64,000 bases of DNA from Symsagittifera roscoffensis (taxonomy: Eukaryota; Xenacoelomorpha; Acoela; Convolutidae): assembly GCF_963678635.1 (NCBI RefSeq), contig NC_087067.1, forward strand, positions 50,338,233 through 50,402,232. Reading direction: 5' to 3'. A program made the translations under genes and the position numbers. The notes below the pieces were generated by a model that was given only the letters and a program-made list of their open reading frames with translations, was not told where the DNA came from and ran no database searches. This document shows, piece after piece, positions 24,551-36,800 of this stretch; positions within the stretch are counted from its first letter, which is position 1, and every line of letters starts with the position of its first letter.

Positions 24551-24648
24551 CCCGCAAGTAAACATCACAGAAGAGGGCACATGAAAGTTTATTAGTGGGT
24601 GGGGGCTATAATAGGAAATAGCTCAAAAATAATTTAAAAAAAACTAAC

Positions 24649-24804
24649 CTCAGGTGCAATTGTGTCCACGATTACAGTCTCATTGCCCCCCTCAGGTAAC
24701 TGACCATCTGCACCGTCCAGATTTGCACCAGACCCACCACCCCCTAACTCTGACTCCGGCTGGGGAGGGGGAGTGGGCGGGGGAGGGTGTTTCTTCAGGT
24801 CAAT
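24649..24804 (-). CDS. SPEF2: SPEF2 exon 20 (last one found)
   Basis: Fifty-two codons, acceptor GTTTCAG, donor GTTAGT in phase 0. Encodes DLKKHPPPPTPPPQPESELG and GGNETVIVDTIAPE, a Pro/Gly linker. The frame stays open into the next intron. Confidence 0.85.
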
Positions 24805-27800
24805 CTGAAACAGGCAGTTTTAATAAATATCACAATCATAAAAGTTATTTGCAGTTTGGATTTCATTTATTGTAGAAATCAGAACAATTACATTCAAAAT
24901 GAAATGATCACAGTGCGAGAACGCCAAAGAACTTTGCAGCCCGTTTTCAAGCACCTTTAATCCTGTTCTTACGTCTGTGTGTTTTTCGAGCGATAGTTGA
25001 TCAATTTTAAAAAATATAATAAAAAATAAGAATCAAGTGAAAATATACAAAAAGAGCACTTAACCTACCCTTCAAAGCAAAACTTTCGTTATTTATCTTC
25101 TACTCATTGATGGCTTCAGCCAAATTCCTGGAATTAACGTATAGTTGAAGACTCGTATTAGATATTCAGAGCAGCCCTGAATCCATAGTGCAACAACTGA
25201 ACAGTATTTTAAAAAAGAAACTGAAAATTTTTATATTTTTATTTTTCCAATCATATATTTTTTTGTATTGCTTTTATATGTACAGGTATCTGTCCAGCTC
25301 AAACTCTATGACTCAAAACTTAAAACAGCAGTTTAATAAATTCAAAAATAGGCAATATTTTAAGGAGTAAATTTAAATACAGAGGCGAAGCTTCGCACAA
25401 CTTGCAATACAAAAATGAATGACAATGATTAAAATCAAACAGAAAAAAAAAACTTCAAAAAATCGTTTTTGTCAATAAAATTGAAACAAAAGCCCAAAAT
25501 ATCCAGGACAAAATTGCCTGCACCATTGAAAACTCTACAAAGAGCTTTGAGGATGCTATGAAGAAGGTATGTTTCTCGAAAAGTTCTTTCTGCGGAACTA
25601 AGCCGACAAAAAAAGCAGAGAATAATCTAAATTAGCTAAAATTTTCTATTTGCAGAAAAAAAACAGGTATCAACTGGAATATAACTGCCGGCCTTTGTCG
25701 TCTCAAGCCTGGGGGTTACAGCAACTTGAAATAAAGCTGAACCATCGAGCTATGGGAACCAAGCCCACAAAAATAAACAGACGGGTGATAGTCAGAAAAA
25801 GCACAAAAACTGTGTTTCAAAAAAAGGGCCAAGTCAGATTCAAACCAAAAGCCTTTGCTATCTAAAACTGCTGTTTTACCTCTATGCCAGATGCTCCGGA
25901 TTGTTGATTGGATTTGAATTTATAATTACCAAGTGGTAACAAAGCCAAAAATACCTGAGCAGAAACCCTTCATGCCGAAAAAATTCTAAACATATAAAAA
26001 TAAGTCCCTTTTTCCCTCACAGAAGCGCATAAAAACTTTTATGGTCTTAAGGACGCAATAACAGCTATTAAATCGATATTAATTAAGCTAAAAATTATTA
26101 CGTAGATAGAAGACAAAAAAAATGAAAAAATACATGAAATTTTTTCAACAAATCGAGCTGGTAAAATTACAACCAATGTGAAACGCTAATTTCAATTCGG
26201 CCGGATTTTTAAAATGCGAAAAGCAACTGCAGAGAAAATTGTTTGCAGCTAAACGATTCTTAGATGTGGCTAAGCCGACAAAACATAAGCAGACAAATAA
26301 CAGGACGAATTTTTTTGATCCGGTTTATTTACCAATTGAAAAAAACTGGTCCTGGTCAGATTCTAGCACAGGACTTTTGTCCTCCCAAGCGTATTAGTTA
26401 CCACCAGGCTAAGTGTGCAAGAGATACTACAAAATTTGAATTCATTGTGAAGCTAGGTACATCAGGAGTCCAATGAGTCCTGTGGACAATGTTGTTTACG
26501 GAAAAAAAGTCTAGTACCCGATTGTAATACCCTTGCTTATCGCAAAGGTAAAAAAACTTAACTATAGAAGCCATCTAAGGCTAGGTAAATTGTTTTAAAC
26601 AAACTTTTGTCTTTTGAAGCATTAATTAAATCTCCGTTTGGTAAAATGGGTTTACATGAACGTTATTTGCCTTTAGTAGTTGTTCTTTACAAAAAAAAGT
26701 AAAACAAAACATATACCACAAAACCTGGAAATTTAATATTCAAATTTTGTGATACGTTCTGTGCAGCAAACTAAAGAACCAATACGAATTCCTGAAAAAC
26801 CAATCAACTGTTTCTGTTAGGGGCCATTCCAATCAATTTCGCGTTTGACTTAGTGGCCAATCAATGTCACGATTTCACGTTCAATTTCACCAATCAATTT
26901 CACGTAGCCACCATGTTGTTTTGGCTGAAGCCATCCGATGCCTTATTTTAATTTCACTTAAAATAAAGTTACAAGGGAATTCAATAATGTAGATACAAAT
27001 TTTCGGATTCATTTGTTAACGACAGGCGCTTTTCTAGTTTCCCCACCCCTTCGTAAATTTACAGACTCCAGTTTGCTAGAAATTGTTGATACGGTATTTT
27101 GCATGAAAAAAATGCTGTTCAAAACTTCTCACTTGCTCGCCATGACATGTTTTATTGCCTTTAAGAAGATCGGAAGCCATTTTCAACTCGCCTTTGTTAA
27201 TTTTATATTAGACAAAAACGAAAAGCGACTTGAAAAGAACCGACTACAATTCCAATTCTTAGCAGTTGAGGGACTAGGCACTTTACTTCAGAATCAGATA
27301 CAAGAGCTCCAACTCTAGGAAAACATTTTCGAGTTTCAGAGGATTAAAGCGCGATTCAAATATAGTAAAAAAATTATTCAAGTTCAGTATATTGATTAGT
27401 TAAGTAAGAAGTAAACCATCTGTTTGAAATTTACAAGTTTATCGACACTCAAAGTGGCCGATTAGAATTCAGTCATTTAACAAAACATCTGCAAATAATT
27501 TTCTTCTGTTCAAAATACCTCCCAAACACTATCAGCAGACCAAGACAAGTTCGACATTTATTCGGTATCATACTTACTTTCTGCGATCTTCGGAATAATC
27601 GTGGCTTAAATAGAGGCAAACGCTGTTGAGTTAATGTTGATGAGAGATGATGGCGAAAATCCATATTTACATTCTTTATCAAAATATTTAGATGACATAA
27701 ATTTAAAAATTTGTTTGTGACTAATAACGAAGGAATCCCTTATGCGCGAAGGACTGAATACGCGAAAATTTTGTCAACACAACAGCTGTATTAAAAAAAT

Positions 27801-30800
27801 CGATCTAAAAAAGTGCTAAATTCAGTCAGTTTTGGGCAATTTAAAGGGCGCTGATTGGCTGAAATTGAGCTGAATTGTTGCGCATGAGAAAAGCCCCCAG
27901 TGATTTTGATTACCTTTCGGAATATTTCCTGGACCAGTCTGTCCACATCGTAGAACACCTCCTCCCGCTCCTTGTTCCCGTCCACACTGTAGACGACGTT
28001 GAACTTGTGGTACCAGGACTCAATCTGCGCCCAGCTGTCCTCGAACCCCACCAGTCTACAACACAACAAAACTTATTACGTCATATACAGTGTGCATTAA
28101 ATATATTACGTAATCCTCAACCCCAACCATTGTAAACCAAAGCCTAAGAACTTTTTACGTCTTATACTAGATCCAACTCAAATCTTAGCCAACTCCTACC
28201 GGTAAACCTGGCCAATAATAGTATGATGAGGTCCAATGTTGTAATGGGAATGCTTCGTAATGCTCTTGCCAATTAATTGTAGTTTTCCGCATTATGTAAC
28301 ATTAAGAGCATAGTCAAAAGACTGTAGGAAAAAAGCCATTGAACGCAGAGAAACAGAAAAAAAATTCCACGCAAAGAAACAAAAAAAATTGCAACTTTCG
28401 AATTTCAAAGTAAACAGAACCGCTCGTATCAGGACGAAGCCCTGAATGTGCCGACTGCCTTCTAAGGTCTATGAATCAGTGATAACATGAAAAATAATAC
28501 TTTTTTTATTTTTATTTGAGATTTTTTGTGAAAACCATCCCCCACACGCCATATAAAGTACAAAATGATACATTTCGCTCCTAGTAACAAATTAATTATG
28601 GCAAATAAGCTTCCTTCAACCAATTTGGAACGATTTCTAAGACGGATTAAATCTCTGCTAACGCGTTAATAGCGCGGAATCTATCGCGCGTTATTTGCCC
28701 CAAATTGGCCAAAATGCCGATATTTAAACCCCCATAACTTTACAAAAATGATCACAGGTAAAATATCTTTTCAAGTTTAAGCTCAGGACAACAATACCTT
28801 TCGAATGATATTAAAAAAATTCCTTCAAAAATGGCTAGTTAAAAAGTCGAAATTTGTCTGAAGAAAAAAACCCACCCCGAGCACAAATAGTCCGTTACTT
28901 TCGTTACGAAAGTCGGAACAAAAAACACATGGCCTTAAAGCTCTTTGATTTTCAAGAACAATTTATGATAGATACTTTTTCAGGAAATTAAATCATTTTG
29001 AAAAAATTAAAAGGTAAAGGTTTTCGAAACTTTCAAAACTAGAAATTGATCATGTTTTTGTGACCTTTACACTATCGTTGTTCGATAGTGGAGTTTGCAA
29101 TTCTTTTATTGGATCAATCTCCCTCCCGTAATGACCAACTGAGCTATCTCTCCCCAAGCAAAAACGGTAAGGCGCTTCAAAAATACGTCAATAAAAGTAA
29201 GCAGGTGGTTGATGGGTTCATGGCACTCAACCAAGTTGCAGACTGAAGTTCATTTTATATGAGTATCGAGACAAATTAAATTTTGAAAGAGAAAAAATCG
29301 AAAATTATAAAAAAAAACTTTTCTGAGAAATGAAATTTGAGCGCGAACAAATTTTCAAACTTTTCCTGAAAAAAAAAATTCACGAACTATATCAGAATTT
29401 GAACTACGTTCATCGAATCTTAAAAAGTCAAAAAAATCTGGTGGAAAAATCTGGCCAGTTTTCATTTTTTAAATCACTATAAAACTCAGGATCGTAAAAT
29501 ATTCAATGGATTAATTAACTGGTGACCTTTTAGAAATTAAGAAGTGCAGGTCACTGGAAGAGAAAATGAACAATTCAGAACCAGTTTGTTAAAAAAAGTA
29601 TTTTAAAAAATGTCATGTTTAAGTGCTTACCTCTTCTGAATCTGTTCTCTATCGTAGTTGTCGTCCTTGACAGCCTCCACTTTCTCCTGTCCAGACAGTC
29701 CAGTCGCCGCCCCGTCCGGAGGGGGTTTGTACTCCTACCACAGACACACATACAACTATGTTCACACGGAGAGACAGATATCAGTACTAAAAACTACGGC
29801 AGTCACATTTCGGAGTGTTCTAAGTTGAAAAAAAAATCCAATTTTTACTTTTTTCTCAAAAAATGACAGAAATCCAGCACGTAATATGCTTTCAAAAAAC
29901 ATAATTAACATATCAATCAAAAGGTTGGATGTTCGAGGCCGACCATGATCCGTGCTCGTTGCTGGTGGTTGAAGCAGCCTTACAGGGTCCAGAAAAAAAG
30001 CCAAAAAGCATGTAATTCTTAACCATAGGGCATAGGGCATAACAGCGATTCTCCGTAAAAAGTCGAACAACTCTTATCTTGGCCTTTTCCCTAGCGATAA
30101 ATCGTCTTAACTTAACAAACTTAACCACTGAAATTGTTTAGAATGCGTCAATGACTTGTTCCTTGATGAAATAAAGAGTGGTCTAAATTTTTCATAAGTG
30201 CAGTCGGTATTTCTGGACATTTTGCGTAAGCACAATGCAAATCATTAAAACATTCAAAAAGGTTGTCAGTTTGTCATGGAAATTAGCGGCGGCAAAAAAT
30301 ACGAGCCCGGAACTGTTTTTGTTCCGACTTTCAAAAAAGACGGGATATTTTTGCTTGATGTGGTTTTTTATTCATTTTACTCAGTCAAAATAGTGCGGTT
30401 TTTTCCGTCTTAATTCTAACCAAGCATTTTTGTGGAAAGTTTTAAAAAATAAACTGAAAAATATGGTTGTCCTGAGCTCGATAAAATAAAAAAAATCTAG
30501 TGTACTCTCTTTACAGAAGTTTCTGAGGGTTTAAAAATGCGAATCTGGCCAATTTGGTATAATTATTGCGCACTATTTTGATTTCGAATAATACGCATAT
30601 GCGGTAAATTTAATTAATTCAAACTTGCTGAGGAAATTTAATTGTTGTTCCGACTTTCGATACGAAAGAAACGGAATATTTGTGCTCGGGGTGGGTTTTT
30701 TTTTCTTCAGACAAATTTCGACTTTTTAACTAGCCATTTTTGACGGAATTTCTTTTTTATCATTCAAAAGGTATTGTTGTTCTGAGCTCAAATTTGAAAA

Positions 30801-33800
30801 AATGTTTTACCTGTGATCATTTTTCGTAAAGCTATGAGGGTTTAAAGATTGCCATTTTGGCAATTTGGGACAATTAACGCGCGATATAATTCGCGCTTTT
30901 AACGCGTAAGCGGAGATTTAAACAGTCTTAGAAATCGTTCCAAGTTGGTTGAAAGAAGCTTATTTGCCATAATTGATTTGTTAAAAGGAGCAAAATCTAT
31001 TCTTTTGTATTGTATATGGCCTGTGGGAGGATGATTTTTAAAGAAAAAAATTCTTTTTTCATTTTATTTTATTAGATTTAATATGTTAATGATATTTATG
31101 TTATTACTGCTCCATAAACCTTAAGAGGCAGTCGGAACATTAAGGGCTTCGCCTTGATACGAGCAATCTTGTTTCTTTTAAAACCGTACGAGACGCTGAA
31201 TACATCTCTCTGTGTTTTGCATAACGAGTGGGAGGATAAAACGGAAAAAAAGTTTTCTTTTTTTTTTCTCGATTTTTTTTTCAATCAATTTTTTACCCAA
31301 ATAGTTTTTCATTAGCTTTAAAGGGCAGTCGGAACAGATAAATGTCTTTATTGGTATTTTAAAATTCCGAGTCGGAACTTTAGTCTCGGAAAAGTCGGTA
31401 TTAAAACAACTTCTATCTTTACAAAAAAACTAGAATTGTTCGTTTCAACTCTACCTGGTGGTACTCTATGCTCTTCACAGGGGCCACAGTCCTGCCCTCG
31501 CTCCTCTTCAGCGCCTCATCGTCTGTGATGTCCAGCAGCAGCAGCAGGTCTATCCCACTCTCGGGAGCAGCCGCCTCTGGAGGGGGGTTGGGGTTGTTCA
31601 CTAGCTCCGGCTTACGCGGCTTCTTCGTTGATTTCTCCTGCAAAATACAACAGAAAAACTATGATTCATTCTGAAATTACTTTTCATTGGTTCCGCGACA
31701 CCTGGAAACAAACGACGACACCTCAGAAAAAGTTTTGCGGACAAGCACACAGCTAGGAACTTGATTTTTTGAAAGCGAAAGTTTGCCTCAACTTGCGTAC
31801 ATTTGGCTTAGACAAGGCCAAACATTCGTTTCAAATTGTTCGATTTATGCCTAATTTTACTGGGCTGAAAAATCTCCTAATTGTCTGGACTCTATACAAG
31901 GCTTTAATCATTAAATGAGGAAAGTTATTAATATAGGAGTACATCATTTCAGAAAAATCACACACTTATATCATGAACCAAGAGAAAAGCAGACGCGAGA
32001 ATCATTATTCATTTATAGTTAATGTAAAATTGAAGGCAAAATCAGTTTCAGTCAAACAATCTGAACGAACTGAAATAAGCTAAAATAATCATTTTGACAA
32101 GGAAAACCAATTTTTCGCCCATTTCAGCATGTAAGACGAAAAAACTGTATAAAAATTTTTTTAAATTAGAAAATTGCTTTATTAATCCAACAACTCAGCA
32201 TAAACTATAATCGCAGAAGATGTCATCAATCAATCACTGACCTCCTCGACTGGGTTTGCCTTGTCCTCGAATCCGGTGAGGAACTTCTCGAAATGTTGCG
32301 CCTGTTCCAGATTGAGAGGGAAGTCATCCAGCACCCACCCTTGACCCTCCGGAACTTGTCTGAAGGTCAAATTTGATCATCAAAAAAATCGAATAAGTAG
32401 AACTCTTGGTTTTCTAGAAAAATTACGAGATCTTTATTTTAACTGATTGGTAAAAGCCCACGTTGATTGTGGGCTTTTACAAACCAATTAAAATAAACAT
32501 ATCTAAAGTTTTCTAAAAAATCAAGAGTTTCACTGAATCGAACGTTTTTTGCTGGTTTTTTTAATTGAAATTGAATTGATTTTAAAATTCCATGAATTGC
32601 ACATCTTTAAACCAATCCTTTAGATAAAGCTTAAAAGTTGACCTCATTACAAAAACGTGCATAGATGAAACGAAATGTTGTTTTGCTTGCGAGAAGAAAA
32701 CTTATTTACCAAATATGAGGAAAACGTTCCGGCGGCCTGAAAAGCGGACAGGAAATAAGCAGAAAATACAAAAATTTTTCCCCAAAAAATTATTGAGAAA
32801 AATTTTGGGTTAGAAAAAAGTATGTTTTTACCTCACAGCATCGACCACTAGTTCAGCGATGACGTCATCGGGCACATTTCTGCCCTTGCACAACTCATCG
32901 AAGATCCTCTTTCCACAGGCTGCTCTGCGGGACAACTGCGGCTTCTTCGCCTGCCAGCTGATCAGACTGGTACTCGCTCCATCTCCCCCTCCTCCTCCTG
33001 AGGTCTGGACTGAGGTGCCCCCACCTGGCAGGTCTTGCAGGTTCAAATCACCGCCTGCTTGTATCTCCAGAGGATCTTTCTGCAATAAAGCAAAAATTTC
33101 GAGAAAAAGAAAGGCTCGAAGGAAAAACAGAGCAACCTTTTACCATTTAAAGACCTGTAATTAAGTCATTCTTTGTAAAAACAAAAACATTTATATTAAA
33201 ATGCAAAAGGAGCAATGGCGCAAATTTGAAAAAAAAACATCAATAACATTGTAAAACATTACAAGATAACAATGTAGAAACCAATAGTTATACCGTAAAT
33301 TGGATTTGTAAGTTTACCAGGGGGAGGAAATGGGTGAGAGGGAAAGGGAAGAGGGGTTGCTACAGCGGTGAAAAGAGCCGACTGACCTTTTGCATCTCCT
33401 CTGTCTCCAGTAGTCCCCTCAATTGTTCCACAGTGGGGGGAGGGGTGGGAAGTGTCTCAACTTCCCCCAATTTGTATGCCTCCACACTTTCCACAACCAG
33501 ACGACTCACGAGAATGTGTGCGAAGCCATAGCCTGGAAGAGAAAGGAGCGACAATGTAAGAGCGAGAAAAAAAACGAAGCTACTTACGCGGAACAGAGTG
33601 CACATATTTTCAAAGGAAATAAAGTTACCACGTACACATTGGTTGGTTGGAGCACAAAATTCTTCCAAAGGGTTAAATATGCTCTCCTCGTTTTAAATTA
33701 ACATTTTGGTAATCCTGCTTTCTGTACAGAAAACTTAAAATTGAAAATAGAACAATTTCAAATGATCGACATTTGAATTGAACGTGTCTTTTAGTCCACT

Positions 33801-36800
33801 AAATTCAATTAATAAAATCACAATTGTTTTCAGCTCTAATTGATAAACGAGTTCTCGGATATCTTAATTCAAAACCTTAAAGTGAACAAAACTGAAAACA
33901 CAGTGGAAATAAAATCACCCGCAAACGACAAAAAGTCTATTATGAATCAGCGGCGAGTCATCAAAAAGCTTACGTTGGCACATAGACTGTATGATTGTGC
34001 TCTTGCCAGAGAACGCCTTGCCGACAATCCCAATTTTGATCGGGAACTCCTGGAACACTGGGGCGGGAGGGGGCAGAGGGGGAGGGTAGACGAGTTCGAA
34101 CAGTCTGTGCACAATGTAGCCCAACACTTTGTTGTCTTTCGGTTTGGCCAGACTCGTTTGGTCCGGAAGCGCCCACTCGCCGTACATAAGCTGAAAAGAG
34201 AAAATTTTGAGAAATATTATTTTTTGAGAAACCACTTCGAAGCCTCTTCAAAGAAGACCACGTATTTTAATCGAATACTTTAAAACTTTCAACAAAAAAC
34301 GACACGTGATCATAGTTTCAACATAATATTCAAAGCACAATGCATATAAAAGGAGTTTTCCAAGTTTTATTTTTGTAACAAAAAAAACTCGTAGCAGCAC
34401 AAAAATGGGCGCAAAAAAAACTGACATAGAAGACTCGCTGATAAAACAAGGATAGCCGGTTATTGTTTAAGTAGCTAAGAACGTTCCGACCATAGTCTTA
34501 AGAAAACACACAATTTTTTTTTTCAAATTAGTGTCGTTTTTTCTGGGTGGTGTGATAAAAGCGTCTGAACAAAAAATAGAACTTAGGCAAGTCCGACCGT
34601 CATAGTGGAGTAGGCAAAATTGAAGAAAAATGACTAAAAAATTATAATAAAATCAAAAAAATTCACAATTTTTTTCAAATTTTGTTTTGCTGACCTTTTA
34701 GGGTTTTTCATTCTCTAATTGACATTTAAAAGCTCCAAAAAACTAATTTTACCCGAATGCAACTAAAATTAAGCATAACTACACTATATTAAACCGCTTG
34801 AATTAAGCAAAAATAAGCCTGCTCGCTCGCTTTACTCGCTCGAAATTAAACGAAAAAATCAAAAATTTCAAACCGGTTTTTCACAACACTGAGCTCTGTT
34901 TGAAATTATTTTTTATTGTGGTGCAAATTACAACTAAAAAGGCTTTAATATGATATATCACTCAAATTCGTCCGATGACTATTTGTGATACCTGATTTTA
35001 CGAAAAAAAAATTTTAGGAAAAAAATAACTAAAACACACCCGAATACAAAGTTCCTCCCCATTTTCAATGATCGGAACGACAAAGACATTATAAGTCTAC
35101 GGGAAACCACAAACGTGGATGTTGATTAAAAAAAAACAGATAAAAATCGCAATTGAGTTATCCCAAATCGGTGAAAGTAGTCCTAAATTTAAATCCCAAA
35201 GTAGTCGTAAATTCAAAAACAATTACAGGTAAAAACATCTTTTTGATTTTGAGCTAAGAGCATCAATAACTTTCACACTGTTAAAAGAATTCCGTCACAA
35301 ACTTCTAGTCTGAAGTAGAAATGTTTCTGAAGAAAAATTTAGCCCGATCCCATTTTTCGGAAGTCAGAACATCAAAATCCATCTGAAAACAGAAACCTCA
35401 TGCAGGACCAAAACGCTTCAATAATACTACGGAGAGACGTTGACTAAAAACACCAGAGTCAGAAAGAGTTCCATAATCAAGCTCCGAGAACGCTAGATTC
35501 CTTTCTGAAGAAGATATAAATGCTGTTTACAAAGTCCTGAAAGACCAATAAAAATACCATAGCTGAAGCAACACGAAAGGCCTAACGAAATCAAAAATTG
35601 AATTCTAGCAATGAATGTAGAAAACTACGAACTATGTTATCCTGATTTCAACTAAAATCCTACAGAATTTCATTTTAGATGAACAAAGAATTATATGCAA
35701 AACGAGCTAAAATTTTCATTCTGAAAACTAGAAGAAAATTCATTGATATAAGAGTACAACATCACATTGAAACCCTTTGAAGACGTGAGCTTAGAATTAA
35801 CATTCTAAGCAAATTTCTCTTAAAGTCGAATTGTTCATTTTTTACACTTTTTTATCACATTTTTTCTTTATGCTCTGCGTTTGATTTTGCGAAAAAATAT
35901 CAAACTACAAGTCTTATGAGAAACTGACAAAATTACAGCCCTTTTCTAAAAAAATCATGTTTATTCCCGTGGAAAAAAATTAAAGTCTTAAAAATTAAAA
36001 ACTATCAAAACAATTTGATTTTCAGCTTTTTTTACTCAATTTAATTTGTAAAAGTATAACACAGAGGCGAAGCTGTACTTCGCAAACACTTGCGAGAACA
36101 CGACCAAAAAGCAGCTCTAAATAAATAAGAAGAAGTAGCAAAAAGTCTCGAATTACCAAAAACCCGGCTACGTGACGGATTCGAATCTGTGACCTAGCAA
36201 ATTTGGGTCACACGCACTAACCACTCAGCCACGTATGATTAAAATCCCCGAAAACTAGCCACCAAGAACACATCTGCATGTGCTAAAAAGTTGCCAATTC
36301 GATGCAGCAAAAGTAGCACCAGATACAAAAGGACACAATTTTGGATCTAATAAATTGGAACAAAAAAGCCAAATTATGTATAAACTATGCATTTAAAACA
36401 AATTGAGAGATACATTGAGTTGGAAAATTTCTGAAATCGAGCTTTTTATCATTGTACTGCTGTTTGAAACAAATAACTTTTTCGGTTCATTTGATGCATT
36501 AAAAATGCATCAGCTGTGTAAACTTTTTACTAATCAAATGTCAAAGCACGTAACATTATACTGCTACGGCAGCCTAACTATTCAAAAGTGACACCAAAAA
36601 GAAACGTTTTGTTTGCGACTTATGTTGGACAAAAAGAAAGTTCGTACTAATACACTTTGATTCGCAAGTGTATTGATGCAACAGCCTTTCAGTTTATCTT
36701 ATGTTGATTGAAAAAAATTTAATATGAAATTTTTTCGTTTATTTTAAAATCCCGAACGCAATTTCAAGTACTAAGCGTAATACAATGCGCCTAGTGATAT

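Larger units (their letters stand above)
17491..24648. other. long stretch without recognised exons, left of the last SPEF2 exon
   Basis: Repeats fill much of this: GAGCC-family copies (17500-18300, 18730-19030) and the 1.1-kb tandem array (21100-24550). Between 19030 and 21100 I see only AT-rich sequence with short frames. It should hold the rest of SPEF2 intron 20, or the end of that gene, but I find no exon resembling the SPEF2 C-terminal half on the minus strand. Confidence 0.45.

Noticed and set aside
27013-27318. 101-codon plus-strand frame in SPEF2 intron 19
   Set aside because: AT-rich, opposite strand, no domain, and it overlaps GAGCC-family-like sequence; best explained by chance.
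36168-36238. Functional tRNA gene
   Set aside because: A and B boxes are present, but the T arm does not pair properly and the anticodon arm is irregular; it continues into a repeat tail shared with other loci.
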